The position numbers were made by a program, and so were the translations under genes. A stretch of 49,496 nucleotides of DNA from a virus, in the IMG/VR virus record IMGVR_UViG_3300031576_000070, positions 1 to 49,496 of that record; one strand, 5' to 3'. The notes beneath the pieces are model-generated. The model had not been told where the DNA came from. It ran no database searches and worked only from the letters and a program-made list of their open reading frames with translations. Numbering within the stretch: position 1 is the first letter of the stretch; each line of letters begins with the position of its first letter. Shown here piece by piece: positions 1 to 6,443 of this stretch.

Positions 1-79
1 TCCTATCCGATGGTCCATTGTGTACCATCTGCGGCGAGCGCTGAGTATAGCGCTTGCCCCGTTGGCAAGGAAAGTCTGA
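1..79 (+). CDS. C-terminal fragment of the 61-aa gene that spans the contig ends
   Basis: These bases repeat the last 79 bases of the gene at 49263-49448, in the same frame up to the TGA at 77-79. It is not a separate gene. It is the same gene seen twice because the circle was cut here. It contains a small CTTGCC/GGCAAG hairpin. Bases 80-175 hold no gene. Confidence 0.8.
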   Translation, partial: PIRWSIVYHLRRALSIALAPLARKV

Positions 80-127
80 CCCACAGCAAGCCGCCGGACG
101 GAGCGAAAAGCCACGCCTATTCGAAAC
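1..127. repeat. Terminal direct repeat, left copy (circular overlap)
   Basis: Bases 1-127 are identical to 49370-49496. Such a short, odd-length exact overlap is typical of a circular genome cut open by an assembler rather than a biological terminal repeat, and it falls inside a gene end. The unique genome length is then 49,369 bp. Confidence 0.95.
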
Positions 128-175
128 ACCCGTGGCCGAGTAACTTCGCCCGGCGGCGACTTTGAAAGAATCGAC

Positions 176-1375
176 ATGCAACACATAAGGCTCACTCGCG
201 CGGACTGCGACCGGCACGACGCAACGGATGCGATCCAGAAGGCGCTCGATACCCCGAACGTGGATGCCGTGACCGTCGAGTATACCGGCAGGCCGTGGAT
301 CGTTCGCCCGCTGTTTATTCGGAGGGACGGCCGATCGCTTCGCCTCAACCCCGGCGTTGCCATCGAGGCCAAGCCGGGTGCATTCAAGGACATCCACGAT
401 TGCCTGCTGTCGGTGCTGGGTCAGGAAAACGTCACCATCGAAGGCCACGGTGCCACGCTGCGGATGCGGAAAGAGGACTACACCGGCACCAAGAGCACCA
501 AGGGCACCAAGGCCTACACCCCCAGCGAGTGGCGTCACGGAGTCAGTATCCGAGGGTCGCGGAGCACGAACGTTTCCGGGATCACCGTCGAATCGTCGGG
601 CGGAGACGGCATCTATATCGGAGCCTACGCCCCCGGTCTCGATTATGGGCATGGCGTTGCGTCCAATGTGGTACAGGTTCACGATTGCGCTCTAGACCAG
701 AACCATCGCGCGGGACTGTCCGTCGTTTCCGGGACTGGCATCCATATCGAACGGACAACGGCCTCGAACACGAAAGGGACAGCGCCGCAATGCGGGTTCA
801 TCGTGGAACCTGCTAACCCAACGCACGAAGCCGACGTGAGTTTCGTCGATTGCAAATCGGGAAACGACGCATCGGGCGGGTTCTACGTGAATTTGGCACG
901 GATGAAAGACCCCATAAGAGAGGCACGAATTTCGTTCCGCGCATGCCGTGTTTTTCGATCCGGCGGGTCTGGCATACGGATCAGACTATTCCCCACCGAG
1001 TCGCGCGGTTCTGTCGTCGCGGAGGATTGCCTGTTTGAAAACACCGCCGGTCCAGGTCTGCACCTGCAATGGACTCCGAAATCGAATATCAACGCCCGAT
1101 TCGATAACTGCGTATGGAAGAACGCGGCATACATTCGGGAGAGCGCGTTCCGATTCGACCTATCGGACGGTGAAGTGCAAAACGGCACGGTCACGTTTTC
1201 CAGGGCGATGTTGTTCGCCGCGTTGAGGCGCAGGGATTTATTGAACGTGCAGTGCGTGGACGGAATGGTATTCCCCGGCATCAGCGGCGACGTTGCAGTG
1301 TACGACCGGGTAGGCGGGACGCTGCCAATTCCTGAACTTCCTAACGTGAACGTGATAACGGAGATACTGCCGTGA
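176..1375 (+). CDS. Right-handed beta-helix (pectate-lyase-fold) protein
   Basis: The 399-aa protein shows the short repeating rungs of a parallel beta-helix: runs such as GDGIYIG, ALDQNHRAGLSV, SGGSGIRIRL and CLFENTAGPGLHLQW recur about every 22-25 residues, as in NosD-like, pectate-lyase and phage tailspike domains. The N-terminus (DATDAIQKALD) matches the usual cap of such folds. No signal peptide is visible. In phages this fold commonly binds or degrades polysaccharide, but this gene lies in the plus-strand early block and not with the fibre genes, so a virion role is uncertain. The next gene starts with a GTGA overlap at 1372. The fold call is good; enzymatic activity is inference. Confidence 0.75.
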   Translation: MQHIRLTRADCDRHDATDAIQKALDTPNVDAVTVEYTGRPWIVRPLFIRRDGRSLRLNPGVAIEAKPGAFKDIHDCLLSVLGQENVTIEGHGATLRMRKEDYTGTKSTKGTKAYTPSEWRHGVSIRGSRSTNVSGITVESSGGDGIYIGAYAPGLDYGHGVASNVVQVHDCALDQNHRAGLSVVSGTGIHIERTTASNTKGTAPQCGFIVEPANPTHEADVSFVDCKSGNDASGGFYVNLARMKDPIREARISFRACRVFRSGGSGIRIRLFPTESRGSVVAEDCLFENTAGPGLHLQWTPKSNINARFDNCVWKNAAYIRESAFRFDLSDGEVQNGTVTFSRAMLFAALRRRDLLNVQCVDGMVFPGISGDVAVYDRVGGTLPIPELPNVNVITEILP

Positions 1376-1560
1376 AACGCCGAGCCAATCATGCGGCGCA
1401 ATGCCTGCACTGTTCGAAGTACTTTCTTGCACAACCATCCAGGACCCCGCAGGCGATCTGTTTTACGTGTCAGGCGAATGGTCACGAGCCGAGTGTCGTC
1501 AAAGAATGCAAGGCGTGCAAAGCGAAACGTGAGCAAGCGCCGGTGCGAGGGCAGTCCTAA
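1372..1560 (+). CDS. Small double zinc-ribbon protein
   Basis: The 62-aa basic protein has a GTG start that overlaps the stop of the beta-helix gene (GTGA). It carries three paired-cysteine knuckles, CLHC, CFTC and CKAC, separated by about 20 residues, the layout of a small zinc ribbon. Its stop TAA overlaps the ATG of the RusA gene, so the three genes are coupled. A role in nucleic-acid binding is likely from the fold and charge, but no specific function is recognisable. Confidence 0.7.
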   Translation: MKRRANHAAQCLHCSKYFLAQPSRTPQAICFTCQANGHEPSVVKECKACKAKREQAPVRGQS

Positions 1561-1982
1561 TGCCGAATAAGCCGATTGTTTTCGCCCTGCCGTGCATCGT
1601 GCTTCCGAAGGGCAACGTGCGCAACCCGCGAGTCGTCAACGGGAAGATCAAAGGCTTTTACGAGAGCAAGAAGTCGAAGGCCAACGACAATGAACTGATT
1701 ACGCTGGCATGGCCGTACAGGCCTGAGAAGCCGATCGAAGGTCCGATCCGGGTCAGTTACGTGTTCTCGTACCCGTACCGAAAGGGCGATAAAGACCGCG
1801 ATGACTCGGCGTATTGCTACAAATTGAGCAAACCCGACCTCGGGCAACTGGAAAAACGAATGGACGACATTTTGAAAAAGGCGAGATTCATCAATGACGA
1901 CGCTCAGATTGTCGAGCGCGGCCACAGCGGAAGATACTGGCGTAAGACCGGCGGGATCGGTGTGTCGATTGTGGTGCTGTGA
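1560..1982 (+). CDS. rusA: RusA-family Holliday junction resolvase
   Basis: The 140-aa length matches RusA (about 120-140 aa). The diagnostic motif is KPDLGQLEKRMDDIL followed by FINDDAQI: the acidic residues D93, D102/D103 and D113/D114 correspond to the metal-binding aspartates of RusA, and the KPD signature is intact. RusA dimers cut Holliday junctions. In phages they resolve recombination or replication intermediates before packaging, which fits the YqaJ exonuclease and RecT genes upstream in the same block. The start is coupled to the previous stop (TAATG). Confidence 0.9.
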   Translation: MPNKPIVFALPCIVLPKGNVRNPRVVNGKIKGFYESKKSKANDNELITLAWPYRPEKPIEGPIRVSYVFSYPYRKGDKDRDDSAYCYKLSKPDLGQLEKRMDDILKKARFINDDAQIVERGHSGRYWRKTGGIGVSIVVL

Positions 1983-2056
1983 TGACTGTGCCTTTTCCCC
2001 TCCGGCCTGTTGCGGGGTCGTGTTTATGCCGACCCCGCGCAGGTTTGAAAGATTAA
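1982..2056 (+). other. Hairpin with possible 24-codon ORF between rusA and the next gene
   Basis: A perfect 9-bp inverted repeat (GCGGGGTCG at 2012-2020, CGACCCCGC at 2030-2038, 9-nt loop) lies in this gap. No T-run follows, so it is not an ordinary terminator; it may be an mRNA processing or stability hairpin. A 24-aa ORF starting with a TGATG overlap at 1982 runs through it, and its coding status is doubtful. Confidence 0.4.
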
Positions 2057-2059
2057 ACG

Positions 2060-2329
2060 ATGGACGACGTTGAAAAGTGTTGCCGCAAAATACTGAAGTC
2101 CTTTGGTAAGGATGGACGACGATGGGTCCAAGGCGTTCCACCCATGGGGAAACATTGCATTGAGTCGGCGGTAGACGCCGCCACGTCATTGCGCGAATTT
2201 TATGCTACGATGCCGGCCCTACGCGAGGCCGCAGGGACCAATCAGAGAATGGCGCTGTGGAACGACCAGCCGGGCCGAACCTGGGCGGATGTCGAACGGG
2301 TCATCAAAAAGGCGGGAGGCATAAAATGA
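2060..2329 (+). CDS. Hypothetical 89-aa protein
   Basis: A small soluble protein with a helical pattern, a Cys pair near the N-terminus (KCCRK) and a basic C-terminus (ADVERVIKKAGGIK). No family is recognised. The start ATG follows a purine-rich stretch (GAAAGATTAAACG). Its stop overlaps the ATG of the next gene at 2326. The coding call rests on this coupling and on codon choice like its neighbours. Confidence 0.6.
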   Translation: MDDVEKCCRKILKSFGKDGRRWVQGVPPMGKHCIESAVDAATSLREFYATMPALREAAGTNQRMALWNDQPGRTWADVERVIKKAGGIK

Positions 2330-2688
2330 AAGTCGTTTACGTTTCGGGGGCGTACAGGTCAAAGACGGAGCACGGCGTTCACGACAACATCGAGTTGGCC
2401 CGCGACTGCGCCGAAACCGTTTGGCGAGCCGGCGCCATGGCGTTCTGTCCGCAGATGAACTCCGCGTACATGGGCGGCGTGGTTCCCGACGAGGTATTTT
2501 TGGCCGGAGACTTCGAAATGCTCTCACGGTGCGATGCGGTGTATTGCGTGTGCGGGTGGCGGGAATCCAAAGGCTCAGTGGAAGAATTCGAGTTGGCAAG
2601 GAGTCTCGGTTTGCCCGTCTTCGAGAGCGTGAACGAATTGATCGAGTGGATCGACGAAAAGGAGGACAGGGAAGGGTGCGCGAGTTAA
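2326..2688 (+). CDS. DUF4406-like / nucleoside 2-deoxyribosyltransferase-superfamily protein
   Basis: The 120-aa protein begins KVVYVSGAYRS, then NIELARDCAETVWRAGA, FCPQMNSAYMGG, GDFEMLSRCDAVYCVCGW and SKGSVEEFELARSLGLPVFE. This order of a first-strand SGAYRS loop, a conserved asparagine helix and a GW..S.G..EE.A helix is the Rossmann-like nucleoside 2-deoxyribosyltransferase superfamily, as in the DUF4406 proteins common in phages. A nucleotide-binding or nucleotide-salvage role is plausible. The substrate cannot be told from sequence. Its TAA overlaps an ATG at 2688, the expected start of the methylase gene. Confidence 0.75.
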   Translation: MKVVYVSGAYRSKTEHGVHDNIELARDCAETVWRAGAMAFCPQMNSAYMGGVVPDEVFLAGDFEMLSRCDAVYCVCGWRESKGSVEEFELARSLGLPVFESVNELIEWIDEKEDREGCAS

Positions 2689-2749
2689 TGCCAACGCTCA
2701 AAGCACCCTTCCCGTAGCGTACTTCGGCGGCAAGGCATCCGTTGCCGAC

Positions 2750-4747
2750 GTGGCATGGCACCGTTTCGGCGACGTGGCCAACTACGTGGAACCATTTTGC
2801 GGAACGTGCGCCGTACTGCTTGCAAACCCCAGCCCGAAATACGAGTGCGTCAACGACGTGAACGGGTTCATTGCAAACTTCTGGCGGGCGCTGAGTAAAG
2901 ACGCTTATGCGGTGTTCCGGCATTGCGACCATCCTGTAAATGAGTGTTGCCCGGCCGGGATGATGATTTCTACCCCAAACGGAGACATCGCCATAGAACA
3001 CATTCGAGTAGGCATGATCGTCTGGGGAGAACATCAGGGTCGGATCGTTCCGACTCGCGTCATTGCAACCAGAAAAAGCGAGTCTGACGCGAGTGATTTA
3101 CGCAAAGTCGGAAGGCTGAGATTGACGGCTAATCATCCCGTTTGGACGACGAATGGATATGTTGACGCACACCTATTGACCCCAGGCATGAATATCGGCA
3201 TGATATGTACGAATGGGAGCAATGGAAAAACCTTGCGAAAGATGCGGCTTGGAATTTCGACCAAGACCAAGAGGCGGGAAGTATTGCTGCCGCGCATGTT
3301 CTTCGGCAGCACACCGTCATCCAGAGAAGACGTGCATTGTTTGTGGGGCGACTTTCTACCGACGACAAGGAACAAAGCATCAACGATGTTGCTCGCTAAG
3401 TTGCGGTCGGAAATTTGCTTGGAAGCACAGCGAGACAATGCCAAACAATTTGAGAGCAGCCTGGGCGGCAACAAAGACGACCGAAGCGCAAGCAAAAATT
3501 CGTCGTTGGGCATTATCGCCGGAAAATCCTATTTATCAACCAAAGGTCCGAAGGAAGGCGCTGATTGCACAACGAGAGAAGGGGTTCATAAACCTAAACG
3601 GCGGGAATGGAAGCGGTCTCAGTATGCCGCAAAGACTGCTTGCCGCAAGATTGGGCTGGGCTACCGAAGTCGTAATACGGACGAGATCGGGGACAGGAAA
3701 AGCTGTTCGACCATATCGGTACATCGCGGATATCGCGGACCCAATTTTGAAGATTGCGATAGAAGTCGATGGTCAAAGCCACAAAGCTATGGGAGTCATA
3801 ACTCGCGACGCCAAGAAGGATGCCGCCCTGCTCCGATTAGGCTGGAAAGTCCTTCGGTTCACGAATCGAGAAGTGAACGCGAATCTGGGGAAAGTGGTAT
3901 CTACGATCATGGACGCTGTGCGGTCTACAACTTCCAAACCGAAACCGAAAACTACTTCGCCGAAAACATCTTAGTCCACAATTGCGAGCTGCACGTTTGG
4001 GAGGCGTGGATGGTGGTGCAGGCCAAAAAGATGGACTTGGCGAACCGATTGGCCAACGATCCGCATTGGTACTCGGCGACGCTGGCGGGCCGCTGGGTGT
4101 GGGGCCAGTGCGCGAGCATTAGCGGAAACTGTGGATCGCAGAAAAGTGCGAAGCCGCAACTTACCAGCGCCAGAAGAATAGGCCGCCTTTCGCTGCGCGA
4201 CGCGGTGAAGGTGTCCCACGAAATTCCGTATCTAAGCCGCGGCGGAAAAGGCGTCCACCGTCCCTATCTGCACCGCGCGCGTGGCATTGACAACCAGCGC
4301 ATTCGCTCCGAGGGGCTATTGGAGTACCTGCAAGCGCTGGGGCAACGGCTTCGGACCGTGCGTGTGTGTTGCGGCGATTGGAAGCGAGTCGTCACCAATG
4401 CCTGTACGTGGCATGTAGGGCATCCGTGCGGGGTGTTCCTCGACCCGCCGTACAGTGAAAAAGCACAGCGGGACATGAGTCTCTACGGCCAGCACGACGA
4501 CGGCGACGTGGCCCACGAAGTCCGGGAATGGGCGATTGAGAACGGAAACGACCCGCGACTGCGAATAGCACTGTGCGGCTACGAAGGGGAACACGAAATG
4601 CCCGAGGGGTGGACCACGCACTACTGGAAGGCGAAAGGCGGCATGGCGAACACCGCCAAGAAGACGAACACGCAAGGCCGCAAGAACCGGCGACGGGAGA
4701 GAATCCACTTCAGCCCGCACTGCCTGCCGGAAATGAGACTGTTTTGA
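2750..4747 (+). CDS. dam: Dam-type DNA adenine N6-methyltransferase interrupted by an intein
   Basis: After removal of the intein (2945-3982) the exteins form a D12-class adenine methylase. The AdoMet motif YFGGK lies at 2720-2734, the typical NYVEPFCGTCAVLL and VNDVNGFIANFWRAL follow, the splice site joins PVNE to CELHVWEAW, and the catalytic DPPY lies in GVFLDPPYS. Position 2750 (GTG) is only the first standard start codon in this frame; it would drop YFGGK. The coupled upstream ATG at 2688 reads MPTLKAPFP and then stops at TAG 2715. A change of frame near 2714 would give MPTLKAPFPVAYFGGK, which looks like real family N-termini. So the gene is either frameshifted or recoded. The enzyme would methylate adenine in phage DNA, perhaps against host restriction. 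Confidence 0.85.
   Translation: MAWHRFGDVANYVEPFCGTCAVLLANPSPKYECVNDVNGFIANFWRALSKDAYAVFRHCDHPVNECCPAGMMISTPNGDIAIEHIRVGMIVWGEHQGRIVPTRVIATRKSESDASDLRKVGRLRLTANHPVWTTNGYVDAHLLTPGMNIGMICTNGSNGKTLRKMRLGISTKTKRREVLLPRMFFGSTPSSREDVHCLWGDFLPTTRNKASTMLLAKLRSEICLEAQRDNAKQFESSLGGNKDDRSASKNSSLGIIAGKSYLSTKGPKEGADCTTREGVHKPKRREWKRSQYAAKTACRKIGLGYRSRNTDEIGDRKSCSTISVHRGYRGPNFEDCDRSRWSKPQSYGSHNSRRQEGCRPAPIRLESPSVHESRSERESGESGIYDHGRCAVYNFQTETENYFAENILVHNCELHVWEAWMVVQAKKMDLANRLANDPHWYSATLAGRWVWGQCASISGNCGSQKSAKPQLTSARRIGRLSLRDAVKVSHEIPYLSRGGKGVHRPYLHRARGIDNQRIRSEGLLEYLQALGQRLRTVRVCCGDWKRVVTNACTWHVGHPCGVFLDPPYSEKAQRDMSLYGQHDDGDVAHEVREWAIENGNDPRLRIALCGYEGEHEMPEGWTTHYWKAKGGMANTAKKTNTQGRKNRRRERIHFSPHCLPEMRLF
2945..3982 (+). 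mobile_element. Intein in the adenine methylase (346 residues)
   Basis: Block A starts at Cys1 (2945): CCPAGMMISTPNGDIAIEH, followed by RVGMIVW. Block B is LRLTANHPVW with the TxxH pair T61 and H64. Blocks F and G read VYNFQTETENYFAENILVHN, ending in His-Asn followed by Cys+1 at 3983. All self-splicing residues are present. The flanking exteins rejoin to the family-typical PVNE|CELH. The middle of the intein, in this frame, matches no known fold. That stretch carries the endonuclease gene in another frame, yet the intein frame has no stop. Confidence 0.9.
3213..3974 (+). CDS. Zinc-finger Vsr-like (EDxHD-type) homing endonuclease nested out of frame in the intein
   Basis: The 253-aa protein has two N-terminal zinc knuckle pairs (C8/C11 with C26/C29, then C41/C44 with C60/C64), a basic linker, and a C-terminal nuclease fold: PYRYIADIADPILKIAIEVDGQSH, then RDAKKDAALLRLGWKVLRFTN. 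E184, D186 and H190 fit the Vsr-related EDxHD homing endonucleases known from phages and from intein-associated genes. It is read one frame away from the intein, and its stop TAG (3972-3974) lies inside intein block G. The start could be ATG 3213 or ATG 3222. It should drive homing of the intein into unoccupied methylase alleles. Confidence 0.85.
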   Translation: MGAMEKPCERCGLEFRPRPRGGKYCCRACSSAAHRHPEKTCIVCGATFYRRQGTKHQRCCSLSCGRKFAWKHSETMPNNLRAAWAATKTTEAQAKIRRWALSPENPIYQPKVRRKALIAQREKGFINLNGGNGSGLSMPQRLLAARLGWATEVVIRTRSGTGKAVRPYRYIADIADPILKIAIEVDGQSHKAMGVITRDAKKDAALLRLGWKVLRFTNREVNANLGKVVSTIMDAVRSTTSKPKPKTTSPKTS

Positions 4748-4757
4748 AAGGAAGCGA

Positions 4758-5105
4758 ATGGCTATTTGGAGCAACGCGATGCTTGACCCGGAAGATTTCG
4801 ACTTGCTTGACGCGGTAATCACCGCACGCGACGTTCCGATCGGTCTTGCGATGTTGGTAGTGTTTTACGCCCGCACGCCGGACGATCACTCGGAACTCCA
4901 CGAGGCTCAGCGTGAATTGCTGGACACCCTCGCCGAGAAACCGTTTGGCGTGATTGGTTCGGACAACCATCCGTGTCCCATCGACCGGATGATTGAGTTT
5001 GGAATGTTGGATCGCGGACTGGTTTGTGCCGCGGTCCAGGTGACGGCGGAGCGAATCAGAAAACGGAGCAAAGCCAGCCGAAGAGAGGACGCGGTATGTC
5101 CTTAA
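4758..5105 (+). CDS. Hypothetical 115-aa protein
   Basis: It starts 10 bases after the methylase stop with a good ribosome site (GAAAGGAAGCG before ATG). The protein is largely helical, with a hydrophobic segment IGLAMLVVFYA that is too short for a confident membrane span and a basic C-terminus (ERIRKRSKASRRED). No family is recognised. It overlaps the next gene by 10 bases in a coupled arrangement. Confidence 0.65.
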   Translation: MAIWSNAMLDPEDFDLLDAVITARDVPIGLAMLVVFYARTPDDHSELHEAQRELLDTLAEKPFGVIGSDNHPCPIDRMIEFGMLDRGLVCAAVQVTAERIRKRSKASRREDAVCP

Positions 5106-5269
5106 TCGCGTATGGACTATACGAAGCGATGGAAAAAAGAGAACTGGAAAGCCATCCGTGCGAGATGTGTGGAAGCTCCACCCATCGGTCCTTGCGATAC
5201 TGCTATTACTCCGTGATGGCGGGTGTTCCAACGGGACAAAGTTGCAGGCCGCATGCGAGGCGCTGTTGA
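5096..5269 (+). CDS. Small cysteine-containing hypothetical protein
   Basis: A 57-aa ORF starting at ATG 5096 inside the end of the previous gene. It carries one CEMC knuckle (HPCEMCGSS) and further cysteines near the C-terminus, so it might bind a metal. No family is recognised. The coding call relies on tight coupling and on lying in an unbroken run of plus-strand genes. Confidence 0.5.
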   Translation: MSLIAYGLYEAMEKRELESHPCEMCGSSTHRSLRYCYYSVMAGVPTGQSCRPHARRC

Positions 5270-5281
5270 AGGAAAAGCACA

Positions 5282-5476
5282 ATGACTGACAACCCGCACC
5301 GGCTTCCGTGGACAATGAAAACGTCGCCGTGGCGGTGTTTGTGGGACTCCGTTACTCCGTCACTTGCCCTTGCCGATTACCATGCTTTGTGCTGGCAGGC
5401 GTCTGGACGGCGCGACGTGGAACGAAATGCCGCTAAGCGGCGGAAAGGAATGAAATGTTACCAGGACTTGGACTAG
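5282..5476 (+). CDS. Small hypothetical protein, partly built from a duplicated gene end
   Basis: A 64-aa ORF with a ribosome site (GAAGGAAAAGCACA before ATG). Its middle (5353-5374) is a 22-base exact copy of 6195-6216, which is the reverse-strand end of the small membrane gene at 6202-6441. The residues there (TPSLALADYH) are thus by-products of an imported fragment. It overlaps the next gene by 22 bases. Function unknown. Confidence 0.45.
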   Translation: MTDNPHRLPWTMKTSPWRCLWDSVTPSLALADYHALCWQASGRRDVERNAAKRRKGMKCYQDLD

Positions 5477-5739
5477 GGAGGATCGTACATTACGTGCTAT
5501 GTAGCTCGGACATTGGTGCCAGCCGAAAAAGCTGCGCCGGGGAAATCATCCCCGCGACCGTCGTGAATTGCTGGCCGTCGCTCAACCGCGACGACGGCTA
5601 TGCAAACCTGTACGGATTCCCGGACGGTTCGAATAACTTGGATACCTTCGAAAAGGGCAATCCTATCATCTGGTTGACCTCGCGGACGTATTCGGAATCG
5701 AAAGAGCCGGGCACATTTCACTGGCCGCCGAAGGTGTAA
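5455..5739 (+). CDS. Conserved-type small phage protein
   Basis: The 94-aa protein starts LPGLGLGRIVHYVL and ends in a Gly-Trp-Pro pattern (EPGTFHWPPKV), with YANLYGFPDG in the middle. This layout resembles a group of small hypothetical proteins often found in phage genomes, which read like compact beta-barrels. Function is unknown. A clear ribosome site (AAAGGAATGAA) precedes the ATG at 5455. It is the last gene before the tRNA-like RNA. Confidence 0.65.
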   Translation: MLPGLGLGRIVHYVLCSSDIGASRKSCAGEIIPATVVNCWPSLNRDDGYANLYGFPDGSNNLDTFEKGNPIIWLTSRTYSESKEPGTFHWPPKV

Positions 5740-5748
5740 TTAGCATGT

Positions 5749-5901
5749 GATCCGTCAGTTGGTGGGACAACGGCTTTCCGGCGAGTGCTCGCGGAAGCAG
5801 ACCCGGCCCGCGTGCCAATGCGTGACCCTTCGGGCGACTCAGCATTGGCACAAACCGAGCGGTGGTGCAACTCGAACCCGGTTCGAATCCGGGGCGGATC
5901 G
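5749..5901 (+). ncRNA. RNA with tRNA-like ends and an enlarged central domain
   Basis: The ends fold like a tRNA. Acceptor arms GATCCGT (5749-5755) and GCGGATC (5894-5900) pair over 7 bp with one G-U. A D-like arm GTTG/CAAC spans 5758-5771 with GG in the loop. A canonical T arm CCCGG-TTCGAAT-CCGGG spans 5877-5893. CCA is not encoded. The normal anticodon/variable part is replaced by about 105 nt: a hairpin at 5774-5798, a perfect 10-bp stem at 5812-5821/5842-5851 enclosing CCCTTCGGG, and a CGAG/CTCG arm near 5856-5874. No ordinary anticodon loop is visible. It could be an unusual or split tRNA, or a tRNA mimic. Confidence 0.55.
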
Positions 5902-5917
5902 TAGGATGTAATTCGAC

Positions 5918-6160
5918 ATGCTTAAGATCGGACAAAAAGTTCTTGTTTACGAACCTCCGTTAGGACTCACGTTGGGGATAGTTACCGAAAATCAAAGCGC
6001 CTGCGGAGTTCGTGTGCAAACGGACGAACGGGTTGCGTCGAACAGGCTTCGATCGTTGTTTCGCGTATGGCCTTATGCTGTCGAAGGAATCAGAAAAGGA
6101 TGTGCTGAGGTCGAGGACCTTGACCGGGTGCGTCGTAAGGCCCATGACCGCATGCGATGA
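5918..6160 (+). CDS. Small hypothetical protein ending the plus-strand block
   Basis: The 80-aa protein starts LKIGQKVLVYEPP with a compact beta pattern (GLTLGIVTENQSACGVRVQTDERVA) suggestive of a small SH3-like barrel, which is inference. The last 11 codons lie in a 33-base exact repeat shared with the lipoprotein gene at 44254, read there in a different frame, so its C-terminus is probably a recombination scar. It is the last gene of the right-going block and faces the end of the virion operon, with 41 bases between them. Confidence 0.55.
   Translation: MLKIGQKVLVYEPPLGLTLGIVTENQSACGVRVQTDERVASNRLRSLFRVWPYAVEGIRKGCAEVEDLDRVRRKAHDRMR
6119..6151. repeat. 33-bp exact repeat, copy 1
   Basis: Identical to 44254-44286. 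There it encodes the lipobox region LTGCVVRPMTA of a lipoprotein. Here it forms the end of an unrelated gene in another frame. This is a short-homology recombination scar. Confidence 0.85.
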
Positions 6161-6201
6161 GCCTAGCCCGAGAGGCGTTGGCCCTCACGACCCATACTCC
6201 G

Positions 6202-6441
6202 TCACTTGCCCTTGCCCTTGCCGATTATCATGCCTTGTAGTTCGAGTTTCTCGCGGGTCAATTGATCGCGAGCGAGAATGCATTCATCCAACAACTTTTC
6301 AACCCGTGCAAGTCTTGCAGCGAGCGTATCGGCGTAGTCCTTCGTAGCCCGCTGGCGCACGCTCACGGTGGTCATGACCCCCATGCCGAGACTTACCATA
6401 AGGGCCGCTACAGCGATCCACAACGCAGGAGGAAATTCCAT
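6202..6441 (-). CDS. Small membrane protein with coiled coil (spanin- or holin-like)
   Basis: The 79-aa protein has one N-terminal membrane span (LWIAVAALMVSLGMGVMTTV), then a charged helical segment (AARLARVEKLLDECILARDQLTREKLELQ) and a Gly-Lys tail. One anchor plus a periplasmic-type coiled coil resembles inner-membrane spanins. It closes the virion operon next to a multi-span protein and a lipoprotein, which is how lysis cassettes look. No endolysin was found nearby, so the lysis role is inference. Confidence 0.6.
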   Translation of the reverse strand: MEFPPALWIAVAALMVSLGMGVMTTVSVRQRATKDYADTLAARLARVEKLLDECILARDQLTREKLELQGMIIGKGKGK

Positions 6442-6443
6442 GT

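Noticed and set aside
1-127. Possible biological terminal redundancy or attachment site
   Set aside because: It is an exact 127-base overlap inside a coding region, as produced when a circular assembly is opened; no integrase or tRNA gene accompanies it.
124-131. KPRDMGFT in TerL read as a broken Walker A motif (residue numbers of the TerL protein at 31569-33485)
   Set aside because: Terminases often have non-classical P-loops with an upstream basic residue; the other ATPase and nuclease residues are intact, so inactivation is not supported.
6202-6216. Triple CTTGCC hexamer as a possible CRISPR- or iteron-like repeat
   Set aside because: Only about three short units, which are simply the GKGKGK codons at the end of the membrane protein gene.
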